Notes: a model not told the origin generated them from the sequence alone. A DNA stretch of 64,000 bases from SB11 sp964584305 (GCA_964584305.1 CAZOZL010000007.1:72635-136634), one strand, 5' to 3'. Positions 16,219-25,953 are shown, numbered from the stretch's first letter. Numbers and translations are program-made.

Positions 16219-19200
16219 TTAATAGCCTTCATCGTATTCACTATTGTATTTTTCAAAGGCTTGTTGTAACATAGCTTTTTTAAGCATTATAGAGAATTGT
16301 TTTTCTATTGATATGGTTTTGTTTACCTTGTTTGATGAGCTTGTTGAGAAAAACTGTGTAGCTGTATTTACCTCTTTTTTATTTTCGGGTTGCAAGCCCA
16401 CCATAGCAAGTTTCCAAATTTTACTGTCTTCCATTTTGTATTTATATAAATACACATAGCCTTTTTTGCCTGCAAATTCTACAAGTCGTGTACTTACTAT
16501 GGTAATGGTATCCAATTTATCATAACGCCCGCCTACCCCTCCTTTAATCATTGCAAGCGTCATTGAGTCCTGATTTTTGTATTTTTCAGGGTATAAATTT
16601 AGTTTTTCTTCATCTTCAAGGGCTTCGTATAGTGGCGCACGCCAGCTTTGGTGTTTTGCCACCTCTTTCCACAATGTATCGGGTATTTGGTGGTTTGCTT
16701 TCATTAGTTTTAAAGCTATTGATACCCGTAGTTTATCATCTTGATATTTTAAAAGTTTATCAAAAAATGTGCTTATATTTTTTTCATTATAAAAAGGAAT
16801 AAGCACGGTAGCCAAGTCTTCTAAATAGCTGCTACTGTTATTAGAATATCTATTACCGTACCTACTGTAAGAGTTATAGCTATTATCATCGTCATCGTCT
16901 TCAACTTTATTAGCCTTTTTGCGTTTCAGCTCATTTTTTGCCTCAATTTTCAGGGTAGATAAAAAACTTTTGTAGGTATTAACGTCTATTGCAGCACTAT
17001 CTACCAAAGTAGCCAAAACGCTCACCATTTTTTTACGGTATTCTTCTAACAAAAATAGCCCAAATAGGTCTGGGAACAACGTGGCTGATAACTTCAAACT
17101 ATCCTCCATTCGCCAAAACAGTGAGTTTATTTGATATTTTTTACCTAATGGGGTTTCATCAAGCAATAGTTCTTTAAAGGTATCGTATGATTCGGCTGTT
17201 TCTATATTTAACAATGTTTTTAGCGCGGCTAACTGGAAGGTGCTAGTATCACCTGCTTTATAAAACAGTGCGCTTAAATATTTTATGTTTTCGGGTGTTT
17301 CAATATTCCACATCTCTTTAATAAGGTCTGTTTTATACTCAAAATAGTCTTCATTTTCAGGCTGTAGTGTATCAATAACTGCTGTCCATATTTTAAAATC
17401 TTTCTCTTTTACCCATACAGCGTTCAATGATTTGTATGCTTCGGCGTGGGTGGCACTATCGCCATTTACCAAATCGTTTACTATAAGGTTTACATTACTA
17501 CTAAACATACTTTCGCCAATAACGGTGTCTTTGGGGGTAAATGTTTCGTAAAACTTGGTTATAAATTCGCCTGCTCCTTTTTTATAATCATAGGCACTAT
17601 ATAACTCATAAGAGACGGCATTGCGCAACATTTTACGTTTTTTAACAGCAAATGTGCAGCCTGTATCCATATAGTCAATATCGGCTACGGTGAAGCCATT
17701 TTTTTTGTACATTTTCTTATTTAAAATAATTAATGTACTGTCTTCATTAATACCCTCAAAAAAGCCTTCCCAATAGCGGGCACTATCTTTAAAACGTTTG
17801 TATAAACCATGGCGGGTGTATGAAACAGAAACGGTGGAATATGATTTTGGATTTTCAATAAACACTTTGGTTTCTTTTAAAGTGCGGTAGGGTTTGTCTT
17901 TTGTTTTGTAGCGACTTAATTTTCTGATTAAACTTTCTAACGCATTTTTTTGTGAAGTGGTCATTACTGTAAAGTGCAATAAAGTATCGTCATATTCTTC
18001 ATAAGTAACTTTCGGTTCAGGACTAAACGTGAGCGATTGTACAAATTTATCGGCATTTGAACTATCGGTTTTATATTTAGCTGATAATATATATAGATAC
18101 CCTTTGTGTAATAGATAGCGCACTTGCATATTGTAGTCTTCATCTACATGGTAGCGGGCATCCATTATTTGATAATCTTCTTTTTTGGTAAATTTTCGTC
18201 CTATCTCATCATAAAATTTTTTCTCACTAAAATCAAACATGGCTTTCTCTAACAGGAGAGAATCGGGGATGAGAGTACTGCTTGAAAGGTAAAGGTTAGA
18301 TTTTATGATACTATATATATTGTTGGTATTAAAATCTACTGCCGTAAACGGGTGAGGGTTGAAAATAGAGAGTAGAGATGTATCACCATAATATAGTGGT
18401 GAGTGTGGCATTAATGCCGAGAAAGTACTATCGGGCGATGAGAATAATTGCCAGTTAGTTGCCTTTGGTGTTTTAAGTTTTATTGATTTAAAGAATTTAG
18501 CAGCTTCTTTAGTTTTGGCAAACTCTCCCGTACCTCCTAATTTAAATACAAAAATTTCTTCGAGGGTTATCAGTATTTCGTATCGTTGTATATCTCCTTT
18601 TCTTGTTCTTGTGGTAATGCTGTACCCATCAAACCCTTGTATATTAATTTTTTCTTGGCTTAAAATTTTACCTGGAATATTTTCGTATAATAAGCTATCA
18701 ACACTTTTTAGTACATATTCGGCACTGTGGTTTAGTTCACTGGCAAAGGTTTTGATACGGGTAATGGTATAGTAAGCACCATTTGCCATATCAGGGTGAA
18801 AATAACTTCGTGTTGCCCCTGCGCCTATCAGCTCATACATCTTACCTGGTAGGTTTACCTCAAAATAATTATCAAAAGGTTTTTCTGTATCAAAGTCTTT
18901 TTGAATAACAATATTATCTATTTTTCTTTTTTGTTTAGTGGCACGCTCGCCTTGCTGCATGGCTCTTAGCGTATAGCCTTTTTTGCGCAACATTTCTATT
19001 ACCCCTTTTTCGCCTGGTAAGTGTGCCGCACCCATACCTGAAAAAAGGCGTAGTTTAGCTGTTTTCATAATGCTATCCATGCGGTTTGCCATGGCTTGGT
19101 TGCGGCGGTATAGCATATGCTCTAAATATCCAGGGGTTCCATCAACAATGTTTAGTGAGTCTATTGCATCCAAATCACCTCTTCTATACGCATCTTCAAG

Positions 19201-19815
19201 GGCTTCGCCATACCCCATCTCATCCTCATCGTAATAGGTGCGGCGTTTTTTCTTGTATTTACGCTCTTCTCTTTGCGCACGCTCCGCATCTTCAAGATTT
19301 AGCATCACCTCGCTCATTAGCTCTAAACCAGCAGTTTTCTTTTTTAACTTTTTAGCTGTTTGAAAAATGTATAAATCTAAATAGGTATCCTCCTCAAAAT
19401 TACCCGAATAGCCTTGACTGCGAAATAGGTAGTAGTTTATAAGGCTTGGGTCTTTTCTTAAAGCAGATTTAACAGCATCTTTGCGTTGTTCCTCCTTGTT
19501 TTTTTTCCTACCTCTTCCATAATAGCCACCCCCACCTTGCCAAAAAGCATAGGGATCGTAGGCAAGCATATCATCTACCCAAGTTTCAGGATGCAACTCC
19601 AATGCTACCATATCAATATTTTTTAGGGCTATAAAGAAAGAATCGCCTAAGTGAAAGGCTAATTTACTACTAACGTGCATAGTACCATACAGGTACGAGG
19701 GTTTATCCAACCCATTGCCCGATATTTCCCAAAGCAAACTTTGATATTTTTTTTGAGCTGATAAAGAATAAGTGATTGAGAATAGGATAAGAAGTAGCCA
19801 AAGGTATTTTTTCAT
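16219..19815 (-). CDS. Giant secreted TraB/GumN family protein
   Basis: A 1198-residue protein with a 20-residue signal peptide. Residues 25-290 form a TraB/GumN (TIKI-like) domain: SLLWEISGNGL, first GxxH motif GTMH at 44-47, ALELHP at 71-76, and the second motif GAAH at 262-265 followed by LPGEKGVIEMLRKKGY. In TIKI proteins these residues form a metal-dependent peptidase site. The usual family length is about 290 residues; the remaining 900 are of unknown type: two blocks resembling a duplicated alpha-beta unit, an Asp/Asn/Ser-rich linker around 975-1005 (DDDDDNSYNSYSRYGNRYSN), and helical HEAT-like stretches after it. Cell-surface or periplasmic. Function of the extension unknown. Confidence 0.82.
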   Translation of the reverse strand: MKKYLWLLLILFSITYSLSAQKKYQSLLWEISGNGLDKPSYLYGTMHVSSKLAFHLGDSFFIALKNIDMVALELHPETWVDDMLAYDPYAFWQGGGGYYGRGRKKNKEEQRKDAVKSALRKDPSLINYYLFRSQGYSGNFEEDTYLDLYIFQTAKKLKKKTAGLELMSEVMLNLEDAERAQREERKYKKKRRTYYDEDEMGYGEALEDAYRRGDLDAIDSLNIVDGTPGYLEHMLYRRNQAMANRMDSIMKTAKLRLFSGMGAAHLPGEKGVIEMLRKKGYTLRAMQQGERATKQKRKIDNIVIQKDFDTEKPFDNYFEVNLPGKMYELIGAGATRSYFHPDMANGAYYTITRIKTFASELNHSAEYVLKSVDSLLYENIPGKILSQEKINIQGFDGYSITTRTRKGDIQRYEILITLEEIFVFKLGGTGEFAKTKEAAKFFKSIKLKTPKATNWQLFSSPDSTFSALMPHSPLYYGDTSLLSIFNPHPFTAVDFNTNNIYSIIKSNLYLSSSTLIPDSLLLEKAMFDFSEKKFYDEIGRKFTKKEDYQIMDARYHVDEDYNMQVRYLLHKGYLYILSAKYKTDSSNADKFVQSLTFSPEPKVTYEEYDDTLLHFTVMTTSQKNALESLIRKLSRYKTKDKPYRTLKETKVFIENPKSYSTVSVSYTRHGLYKRFKDSARYWEGFFEGINEDSTLIILNKKMYKKNGFTVADIDYMDTGCTFAVKKRKMLRNAVSYELYSAYDYKKGAGEFITKFYETFTPKDTVIGESMFSSNVNLIVNDLVNGDSATHAEAYKSLNAVWVKEKDFKIWTAVIDTLQPENEDYFEYKTDLIKEMWNIETPENIKYLSALFYKAGDTSTFQLAALKTLLNIETAESYDTFKELLLDETPLGKKYQINSLFWRMEDSLKLSATLFPDLFGLFLLEEYRKKMVSVLATLVDSAAIDVNTYKSFLSTLKIEAKNELKRKKANKVEDDDDDNSYNSYSRYGNRYSNNSSSYLEDLATVLIPFYNEKNISTFFDKLLKYQDDKLRVSIALKLMKANHQIPDTLWKEVAKHQSWRAPLYEALEDEEKLNLYPEKYKNQDSMTLAMIKGGVGGRYDKLDTITIVSTRLVEFAGKKGYVYLYKYKMEDSKIWKLAMVGLQPENKKEVNTATQFFSTSSSNKVNKTISIEKQFSIMLKKAMLQQAFEKYNSEYDEGY

Positions 19816-19967
19816 GGTAGGTAGAATAGCGTTAAACTATTTTAATAAAACGTGTAAAATAGCTAATTAGTTTAAATTATCAATTATAGAGTTTGCCCAA
19901 ATGTATGAATTCACTGAAAAAGTTTTTTTAAAAAAAAAAAAAGATAGTAGAGGCAAGAAAATGCGAT

Positions 19968-20462
19968 TTACAACTCATCTCTTTCAGCAACTTTTAGTTT
20001 AATGTGGTTTAGCAATACGTAACAACTGCGGTGCAGCATATTAAAAACATTTTCAAACCCTTTTTGCCCACCGTAATAGGGGTCGGGTACATCCATATCG
20101 TTTTCATTCCGCTCTAAGTCAAACTCTCGCATCATAATTACTTGGGCACGATAGTCGTCGTGTATTGGTCGTTCAGCCATAATGTTTTCATAATTTTCAT
20201 TATCCATTGCTACTATGTAATGAAAGTCATAAAAATCGCCAAAACTAAGTTGACGAGATTTGTGTGTAAGTATAATGCCCTTTTGCTGCGCCACTTCCAT
20301 CATTCTTGAATCAGGCAAACTACCTGCATGGATACGAGATGTTCCTGCCGAATCAACAAACACTTTGTTTGATAAGCCTTCTTTTTGCACCATGTGCTTA
20401 AAAATGCCTTCGGCCATTGGCGAGCGGCATATATTACCTAAGCATACAAAAAGTATTTTCAT
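19968..20462 (-). CDS. Low-molecular-weight protein-tyrosine phosphatase
   Basis: A 164-residue phosphatase. The P-loop CX5R is at the N terminus: VCLGNICRSP with Cys7 and Arg13, and the catalytic acid motif is DPYYGG. Length and order of motifs are standard for the arsenate reductase-like LMW-PTP fold. Bacterial members remove phosphate from tyrosine kinases of capsule synthesis or from arginine, but no kinase is near. Preceded on the minus strand by a TAnnTTTG element. Confidence 0.95.
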   Translation of the reverse strand: MKILFVCLGNICRSPMAEGIFKHMVQKEGLSNKVFVDSAGTSRIHAGSLPDSRMMEVAQQKGIILTHKSRQLSFGDFYDFHYIVAMDNENYENIMAERPIHDDYRAQVIMMREFDLERNENDMDVPDPYYGGQKGFENVFNMLHRSCYVLLNHIKLKVAERDEL

Positions 20463-20485
20463 TATTAGAGTATTGATGTGTGTGG

Positions 20486-20493
20486 CAAAAATA
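20486..20493 (-). promoter_or_regulatory. Bacteroidota -7 element for the phosphatase gene
   Basis: Minus-strand TATTTTTG, a full TAnnTTTG match, 24 bp before the start codon. Confidence 0.45.
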
Positions 20494-20601
20494 GGATTTA
20501 CTACCGTTTATGTTTTTAACTATACGGTAATAAAGTTGCAATAGAATATTTTTTTATTAGTTGTTAGTTAGTGGCTACCCTATTAGGTATGAAATGTCCA
20601 T

Positions 20602-20660
20602 TCTATACATAAAGTTTTTGTAAAGGTTATGAATTGCGGCAGGTTTCAACCTACTGCAAA
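20602..20660 (+). repeat. R3 repeat, copy 1
   Basis: Begins TCTATACATAAAGTTTTTG and contains the hairpin GGCAGGTTTCAACCTACTG; closely matches 52116-52175 over its whole length. Confidence 0.7.
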
Positions 20661-20765
20661 TCCCTACCAATGTATTCCAGTTTTTACCGGTATCACAATT
20701 TAGCTTCCCTTTAAGGGGAAGGGTGCTTATATGGTAGTGCTAATAGTTGATTTAGAATGAGTTAC
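20661..20765 (+). repeat. R1 repeat, copy 1
   Basis: About 105 bp starting CCCTACCAATGTATTCCAG, with an internal hairpin CTTCCC/GGGGAAG. Matches 37001-37105 almost throughout, and a shortened inverted copy lies at 51879-51936. Confidence 0.7.
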
Positions 20766-20918
20766 CATACTGACGGGTTTTACATAACCGTTGAATTATA
20801 GTCTTTTACATTCGCAGGAATGACGGAATGATAACTCTATAAAATAGAGAGTTGAAACTAAAGAAGTATATCAAAGTTTACAGTACTCTGTATAGAAAAT
20901 GGATAAGGAATATTGTTT

Positions 20919-21473
20919 TTAAGCCTCAACAGGCACAGGTTTTAATTGCGGTATTTTATATTGCGCTAAGGCAAATGCGCCGAACAATATTGCATTATAA
21001 AACAAATCAGACCAAAGTGTGTTTGATGCAAATGATGTAGCACTTGGCAACCATTGGTTTGCAGCAAATGGCAATGCCGCAGCATAGCAAGTAATTAATC
21101 CTGTAAAATTATTGGCATACATATTAAAAGGATCCACCGCCCAGCTACCAAAGTTGGTAATAATAAAAAACAATACCGAACCTATAATAGAGGCGGTAAG
21201 TATATTTAATACTTTAACTTTTTTAATCATAGTACCCAAAAGCACTACCAATGCAATAGCACCATAGGTAAAGAAAAACATTTGATGGAAGGGTAAGAAT
21301 AAATCACTAATTACCATAGTAAGCAAAGGCACTAAAAAAGCTAACTTCTTATCTTTAATATATACTCCAGCAAATAGTGCCGCCGCCAAAACAGGGGTAA
21401 AATTGGGCCAGTGTGGCACTAAACGTGAAATAACTCCTACAACAATTAAACTCAATATGGTGGCAAAACGCAT
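20919..21473 (-). CDS. DUF6580 family integral membrane protein (putative transporter)
   Basis: A 184-residue protein with about five hydrophobic helices. The opening RFATILSLIVVGVISRLVPHWPNFTPVLAAALFAGVYIKDK and the later NFGSWAVDPFNMYANNFTGLITCYAAALPF match the DUF6580 family, which resembles the substrate-binding (S) components of ECF vitamin transporters. The conserved PNFTP and W-x-x-SD (TLWSDLFYN) elements are present. No ECF ATPase or T component is adjacent, and I see no riboswitch in the divergent spacer to the peptidase gene. Substrate unknown. Confidence 0.8.
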   Translation of the reverse strand: MRFATILSLIVVGVISRLVPHWPNFTPVLAAALFAGVYIKDKKLAFLVPLLTMVISDLFLPFHQMFFFTYGAIALVVLLGTMIKKVKVLNILTASIIGSVLFFIITNFGSWAVDPFNMYANNFTGLITCYAAALPFAANQWLPSATSFASNTLWSDLFYNAILFGAFALAQYKIPQLKPVPVEA

Positions 21474-21668
21474 TTCTTTTCTTGTTTTTTTACTTGTGCG
21501 AAATTAAACTTATTTCTTAATAAAGCTATAAATAGTGTGATAGTTCAATTAAGAATAAACACACCGTTTACATTAATGAAAGTTAAAAATTAATACTACC
21601 AGCATATTACTTTATCGTTATATACATTGTTTTAACCGATATTGTATAGTTTCTTTGATGAGAACTTC

Positions 21669-21676
21669 TATTTTTG
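21669..21676 (+). promoter_or_regulatory. Bacteroidota -7 element for the M16 peptidase gene
   Basis: TATTTTTG, a full TAnnTTTG match. An in-frame TTG at 21674 lies inside it, so translation must begin at ATG 21707. Confidence 0.5.
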
Positions 21677-21706
21677 AAACCTGAAAACTACAAATACTGT
21701 ATTTAT

Positions 21707-24610
21707 ATGAAAAAAGTAAAACTACTGTTTCTGTTTCTTTTTGCTGCATCGCTTACTGTTAGCGCGCAAGCACCTGAAGGTTGGAAACTAATTAACAAGT
21801 ACACACCTGCAGAGGGTGAATTAAGCATTGCCTACGAAAAATGGGTAATGCCCAATGGGCTAACCGTTATTTTACACGAAGACCATAGTGATCCTATCGT
21901 TCATGTTGAGGTTACTTACAAAGTAGGTTCCAATCGTGAAAGTATGGGTAAATCTGGTTTTGCACACTTTTTTGAGCACATGATGTTTCAAGGCTCGAAA
22001 AATGTGGGGGATGAGAAGCACTTTAAAATAGTGCAAGGTGCAGGTGGGCAAATGAATGGTACTACCAATAGCGACCGTACTAACTATTTTGAAACCTTGC
22101 CCAGTAATATGCTTGAAACAGCTCTTTGGTTAGAATCAGACCGTATGGGTTTTTTATTAGATAGTGTAACCACAAAGAAATTTGAGGTACAACGTAAAAC
22201 GGTTAAAAACGAGAAATCACAAAATATAGAAAACCAACCTTATGCCTTAGCTTTTGTTGAGAAAATGGGCGAGGCTCTTTACCCACAAGGGCATCCATAT
22301 AGCTGGCCAGTTATTGGGTATGTGGAGGATTTGAATAGTGTAACGGTAAAAGACTTAAAGAATTTTTTCTTACGCTGGTATGGTCCAAACAATGCTATAT
22401 TAACCTTATCAGGAGATTTAACGCCTGCGGAAGCATTTCCTTTGGTTGAAAAATACTTTGCCCCAATTAAAAAAGGGAAAGTAGTACAAAAAATGCGAGT
22501 GGATAAAGTGATATTAAGTTCTGAGAAACACACTACATATCCTGATAATATATACTTCCCATTAGAGTTGGTAGTTTACCCTACTGTACCTAATTATGAT
22601 AGAGATGAGGCAGCATTGGATATTTTAGCAGAGATATTTGGAGGAAACAAAAACTCGCCACTATATAAAAACTTTGTTAAAACTGAAAAAGCTGTTCGAG
22701 CGACTTCAAGTCATCCTTGTAGAGAATTGAGCGGCGAATTTACTATACAAATTCTCTACTCTCCAAAATACACCCAAAAAGAGATGGAAGACTTATTAAA
22801 GAAAACTATTAATGAGTTTGACCCATCACAAATAAACGATGACCAGTTAGTTGCCGCAAAAACAAATATGGAGGCTAATTTTACCCGTATATTAGAAAGT
22901 ATTCAAGGTAAATCATCTACACTTACACAATGGTCTATGTTGTTGGGCAATCGTCCATATAACCTAAAAAATGAGTTAACGCGTTATAATAAAGTAACGA
23001 AAGCCGATGTTATTCGTGTGTTTAATAAATACATTAAAACACGTAATGCTTGCTATGTACACGTAGTACGCCGCAATCCTAAATTAAAGGATTCATCATT
23101 TAGCCACAATCCATACCCTGGTTTTGTTGATGAAGCTAATGAAAAACAATATAAAGGCTTAACCTATGTACCCGTTACTGGCGAAACTTTTGATAGAAGC
23201 AAACAACCCGTTGCTGGTCCAACAAAACCTGCTACTGTGCCTGATTTTTATGAAACTAAACTGGCAAATGGTATTAAAATATTAGGAACTAAAACCACTG
23301 AAGTACCTGCGATAGATTTAATTATCAGAATTAAGGGTGGACATCAGCTACAAGCGTTTAACCCTAAAAAAATAGGTTTAGCGAGTCTTACAGCACAAAT
23401 GATGAATGAGGGTACTACCACAAAAACACCCGAAGAGATATCAATGACATTAGATAAGTTAGGTGCTTCTATTTTTGTTTCGGGCGGTAGAGATGCTACT
23501 ACAATATTTGTTTCATCATTAGCTAAGAATATTGATGGAACATTAGCTATTTTGGAAGACATTTTATACAATCCACGTTTTGATAAGAAAGACTTTAAAC
23601 GTATAAAAAATCAAGCCATTGAAAGTTTTTATACTGAGGAAAAAAATGCTTCATTAACTGCCAGCAAAGCATTTAATAAACTTATATATGGCGAAAGCCA
23701 TATTTTTGGAGCAAGCTCTAACGGAACTAATAAAACCCTTAAAAATATAGACCTTGATGATATTAGAGAGTTTTATAAAAAATATTACTCTGCTGGTTTA
23801 ACAACAATAACCGTAGTAGGAAATACTACTGAAGGTGAGATACTTCCTAAATTAGCCTTTCTTAACAAATGGGAGAATAAGAAAGTAGTACTACCAAAAC
23901 TTACTTTTAAACATACACCCAAAAAAGGTATTTATGTAATAGATAAAGTAGCTGCACCACAATCGCAAATACGTATGGGCTATCTAAATAAAAAATACGA
24001 CCACAACGGCGAGTTTTTTAAAGACCAAGTAGCCAACTTTCCATTAGGAGGCAACTTTAATAGCCGCATCAACCTAAACCTTCGTGAGGATAAAGGTTGG
24101 ACGTATGGAGCGCGTACAGGTGTTAGTGGTAATGAATACTCTGGTGTTTTTGCATTTGGTGCGGGTATAAAAACACGTGCTACCGATAGTGCATTGCGTG
24201 AAGTAATTAGTGAATTTGAGAAATACCAAAAAGACGGTATTACAGCCGAAGAACTTGAATATACTAAAAAAGCAATTCGTCAAGGCGATGTATTAAACTA
24301 CCAAACTTCTTTTCAGAAAGCAGCTTTCTTAAACCGTATCGAGCGTTTCAACCTGCCCAAAGACTTTGTTGCTGAGCAAACTAAAGTACTTAACGGACTT
24401 ACCGAAGCCGAAATTGATGCTATTGCAAGACAACTTATTGATATGGATAAGATGATTATTGTAGTAGTAGGCGACAAGGAACTTATAGCAAGTGGCTTGA
24501 AAAAATTAGGATGGGGAAAACTAAGAACCGTTGATCCTGATAGAATTAAAGTGAGAAAAGTAGAAAAGACTAAAACCCGTTCTGTAGAAACGGAATCAGA
24601 GGTGAGATAA
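21707..24610 (+). CDS. M16 family zinc metallopeptidase, two-domain, secreted
   Basis: A 967-residue pitrilysin-type peptidase from ATG 21707. A signal peptide (MKKVKLLFLFLFAASLTVSA) precedes the first M16 half with the inverted zinc motif HFFEH at 87-91. The second, non-catalytic half starts near residue 510 (FYETKLANGIKILGTKTTEVPAI) and carries the substrate-contacting pattern NLREDKGWTYGARTG. Both halves in one chain make a complete clamshell, as expected for the 930-970 residue class. Likely a periplasmic or outer-membrane-associated peptide-degrading enzyme. The next feature is a strong terminator, so it is monocistronic. Confidence 0.95.
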   Translation: MKKVKLLFLFLFAASLTVSAQAPEGWKLINKYTPAEGELSIAYEKWVMPNGLTVILHEDHSDPIVHVEVTYKVGSNRESMGKSGFAHFFEHMMFQGSKNVGDEKHFKIVQGAGGQMNGTTNSDRTNYFETLPSNMLETALWLESDRMGFLLDSVTTKKFEVQRKTVKNEKSQNIENQPYALAFVEKMGEALYPQGHPYSWPVIGYVEDLNSVTVKDLKNFFLRWYGPNNAILTLSGDLTPAEAFPLVEKYFAPIKKGKVVQKMRVDKVILSSEKHTTYPDNIYFPLELVVYPTVPNYDRDEAALDILAEIFGGNKNSPLYKNFVKTEKAVRATSSHPCRELSGEFTIQILYSPKYTQKEMEDLLKKTINEFDPSQINDDQLVAAKTNMEANFTRILESIQGKSSTLTQWSMLLGNRPYNLKNELTRYNKVTKADVIRVFNKYIKTRNACYVHVVRRNPKLKDSSFSHNPYPGFVDEANEKQYKGLTYVPVTGETFDRSKQPVAGPTKPATVPDFYETKLANGIKILGTKTTEVPAIDLIIRIKGGHQLQAFNPKKIGLASLTAQMMNEGTTTKTPEEISMTLDKLGASIFVSGGRDATTIFVSSLAKNIDGTLAILEDILYNPRFDKKDFKRIKNQAIESFYTEEKNASLTASKAFNKLIYGESHIFGASSNGTNKTLKNIDLDDIREFYKKYYSAGLTTITVVGNTTEGEILPKLAFLNKWENKKVVLPKLTFKHTPKKGIYVIDKVAAPQSQIRMGYLNKKYDHNGEFFKDQVANFPLGGNFNSRINLNLREDKGWTYGARTGVSGNEYSGVFAFGAGIKTRATDSALREVISEFEKYQKDGITAEELEYTKKAIRQGDVLNYQTSFQKAAFLNRIERFNLPKDFVAEQTKVLNGLTEAEIDAIARQLIDMDKMIIVVVGDKELIASGLKKLGWGKLRTVDPDRIKVRKVEKTKTRSVETESEVR

Positions 24611-24635
24611 TATTTATTTTTTTAATAAATTTAAG

Positions 24636-24665
24636 AAAACCCTGCCATTAGGCAGGGTTTTTTTA
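24636..24665 (+). terminator. Rho-independent terminator of the M16 gene
   Basis: AAACCCTGCC and GGCAGGGTTT form a GC-rich stem with an ATTA loop, followed by a run of T. A textbook terminator 25 bp after the stop codon. Confidence 0.9.
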
Positions 24666-24862
24666 TGTCTTATATCTGTTGTAATTGAAACTACAGAAAA
24701 GTAATAGCCACTTTAGCTTCTATTAATATAGCGTATTTCTACAAATTGGATAGCGGGATTTATGGGGAAATATATTTAATAGTTAAAGCAATTACTTCAT
24801 TCTATCAGGATTATTTTTGATAAAAATTTCTCAACTACCGTGTTTTATTTTAGCTCTTCTAA

Positions 24863-24883
24863 GTGATTTGGTTTGCAAATCAC
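24863..24883. repeat. Short hairpin downstream of the T9SS cargo gene
   Basis: GTGATTTG (24863-24870) pairs exactly with CAAATCAC (24876-24883) around a 5-nt loop; no T-tract, so terminator activity is doubtful. Confidence 0.4.
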
Positions 24884-24905
24884 CACCCTCTCTTTTTGTA
24901 AAACT

Positions 24906-25829
24906 TTAATCCGTCTTTATAAACTTTAATACTTCAGTTTTGCCAGTTTGTATCTGTACATAGTACATACCGCTTTTAAAATCATTAATATCTAAAATAG
25001 CAAAATTGGAGGTAGAATTTCCCATTAACTGTGTTTTACCAAATACATCGAAAATGATGTATGAAAAACCTTTAGTTGGGGCTTTAATAGTAACCATATT
25101 TGATGTTGGGGTAGGATATACTATCGTTTTTTTAGTGGTTGAAAGAGAGGGGATAACTGCTAATGGTTTATCAAAACCAACATAATCAATAATTAAAGTA
25201 CCACCGTTTTTAAAATTTCCATTTTTACTTGATAATAAAGTAACTACAACAGAATCAGGTTGTTGAGCATTAATTTGTTGAATATTAACTACAAAAGGGT
25301 GTAAGCCAGCGTTAGTTTGGGGTAAAATAATAGTTCCTATTGCAACTGCTTCAGGTTTGTTGCTTGTAGAGTTAAATTTTTTAAATGCTACGGTAACCGT
25401 AGCAGAATCGGCAGTATCGGTTACTGAAAAATTATACATACCATATAATTTTGTTTTTACCGTAGTAAAAGGCTCACCGCCCACCAATGGAAAGTTAGCT
25501 GTATCAGAAATGTTTAGAGTAAAATCGCCATTAATTAAAACACCTGGTATAGTTTGCCCAAAAATAAGTAAAGATTTTATTTGTGCTTGCTGAGAACCTG
25601 ATTGTGGTATTTGTATTTGGCTAATACCCGCCGTAATAAACTCAGTGAGAGGGTTTGACGATGACCAACCTTGTGGCTCGCTCCAATCAAAGGGGGCAGC
25701 TTTACCTGATTTTTCCCAACGCTCAAACCCTTGGTTGGTTAGTGTATCTTGAGCAGATAGAGAATAAACACTAATAAATAGTGATACCATTACCAGTATC
25801 TTAGTTGTAAGTAAATGTTTTGTTTTCAT
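24906..25829 (-). CDS. T9SS type A sorting-domain secreted protein, PCMD-like
   Basis: Start taken at the ATG at 25829, which gives a clean signal peptide (MKTKHLLTTKILVMVSLFIS..). About 307 residues. The body begins TNQGFERWEKSG....FDWSEPQGWSSSN and ends GTLIIDYVGFD, a beta-sandwich layout resembling PCMD/carbohydrate-binding-like domains of Bacteroidota; that domain call is tentative. The last 75 residues are a type IX secretion sorting domain: VYPTPTSNMVTIKAP, YIIFDVFGKTQLMG, and the terminal GMYYVQIQTGKTEVLKFIK. So it should be exported across the outer membrane and surface-attached or released. It is divergent from the OppC-like gene. Confidence 0.82.
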   Translation of the reverse strand: MKTKHLLTTKILVMVSLFISVYSLSAQDTLTNQGFERWEKSGKAAPFDWSEPQGWSSSNPLTEFITAGISQIQIPQSGSQQAQIKSLLIFGQTIPGVLINGDFTLNISDTANFPLVGGEPFTTVKTKLYGMYNFSVTDTADSATVTVAFKKFNSTSNKPEAVAIGTIILPQTNAGLHPFVVNIQQINAQQPDSVVVTLLSSKNGNFKNGGTLIIDYVGFDKPLAVIPSLSTTKKTIVYPTPTSNMVTIKAPTKGFSYIIFDVFGKTQLMGNSTSNFAILDINDFKSGMYYVQIQTGKTEVLKFIKTD

Positions 25830-25885
25830 AGGTTTTTGTTCAATATTATAAATGACAGCCATAGAGATAATTATGTTGCAGCACG

Positions 25886-25915
25886 AATAAAATAAGATTA
25901 AAATCCTATTTTATT
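25886..25915. repeat. R7 hairpin, copy 2
   Basis: AATAAAATAAGATT pairs with AATCCTATTTTATT with one mismatch; its core is the same as 13205-13226. Confidence 0.6.
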
Positions 25916-25934
25916 ATAATGTAATTTTTAAATA

Positions 25935-25953
25935 AACCTGACTATAGTCGGTT
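25935..25953. repeat. R6 hairpin, copy 2
   Basis: AACCTGACTATAGTCGGTT, one base different from 10531-10549. It lies 38 bp before the GTG start of the OppC-like gene. Confidence 0.6.

Larger units (their letters stand above)
20494..20918. repeat. Spacer of about 450 bp with R3 and R1 repeats
   Basis: No gene is supported. It contains an R3 copy at 20602-20660 followed directly by the fullest R1 copy at 20661-20765. The rest (20766-20918) shows nothing recognisable. Confidence 0.6.

Noticed and set aside
21474..21706. A riboswitch upstream of the DUF6580 transporter gene
   Set aside because: I searched by eye for conserved riboswitch boxes in the divergent spacer and found none.
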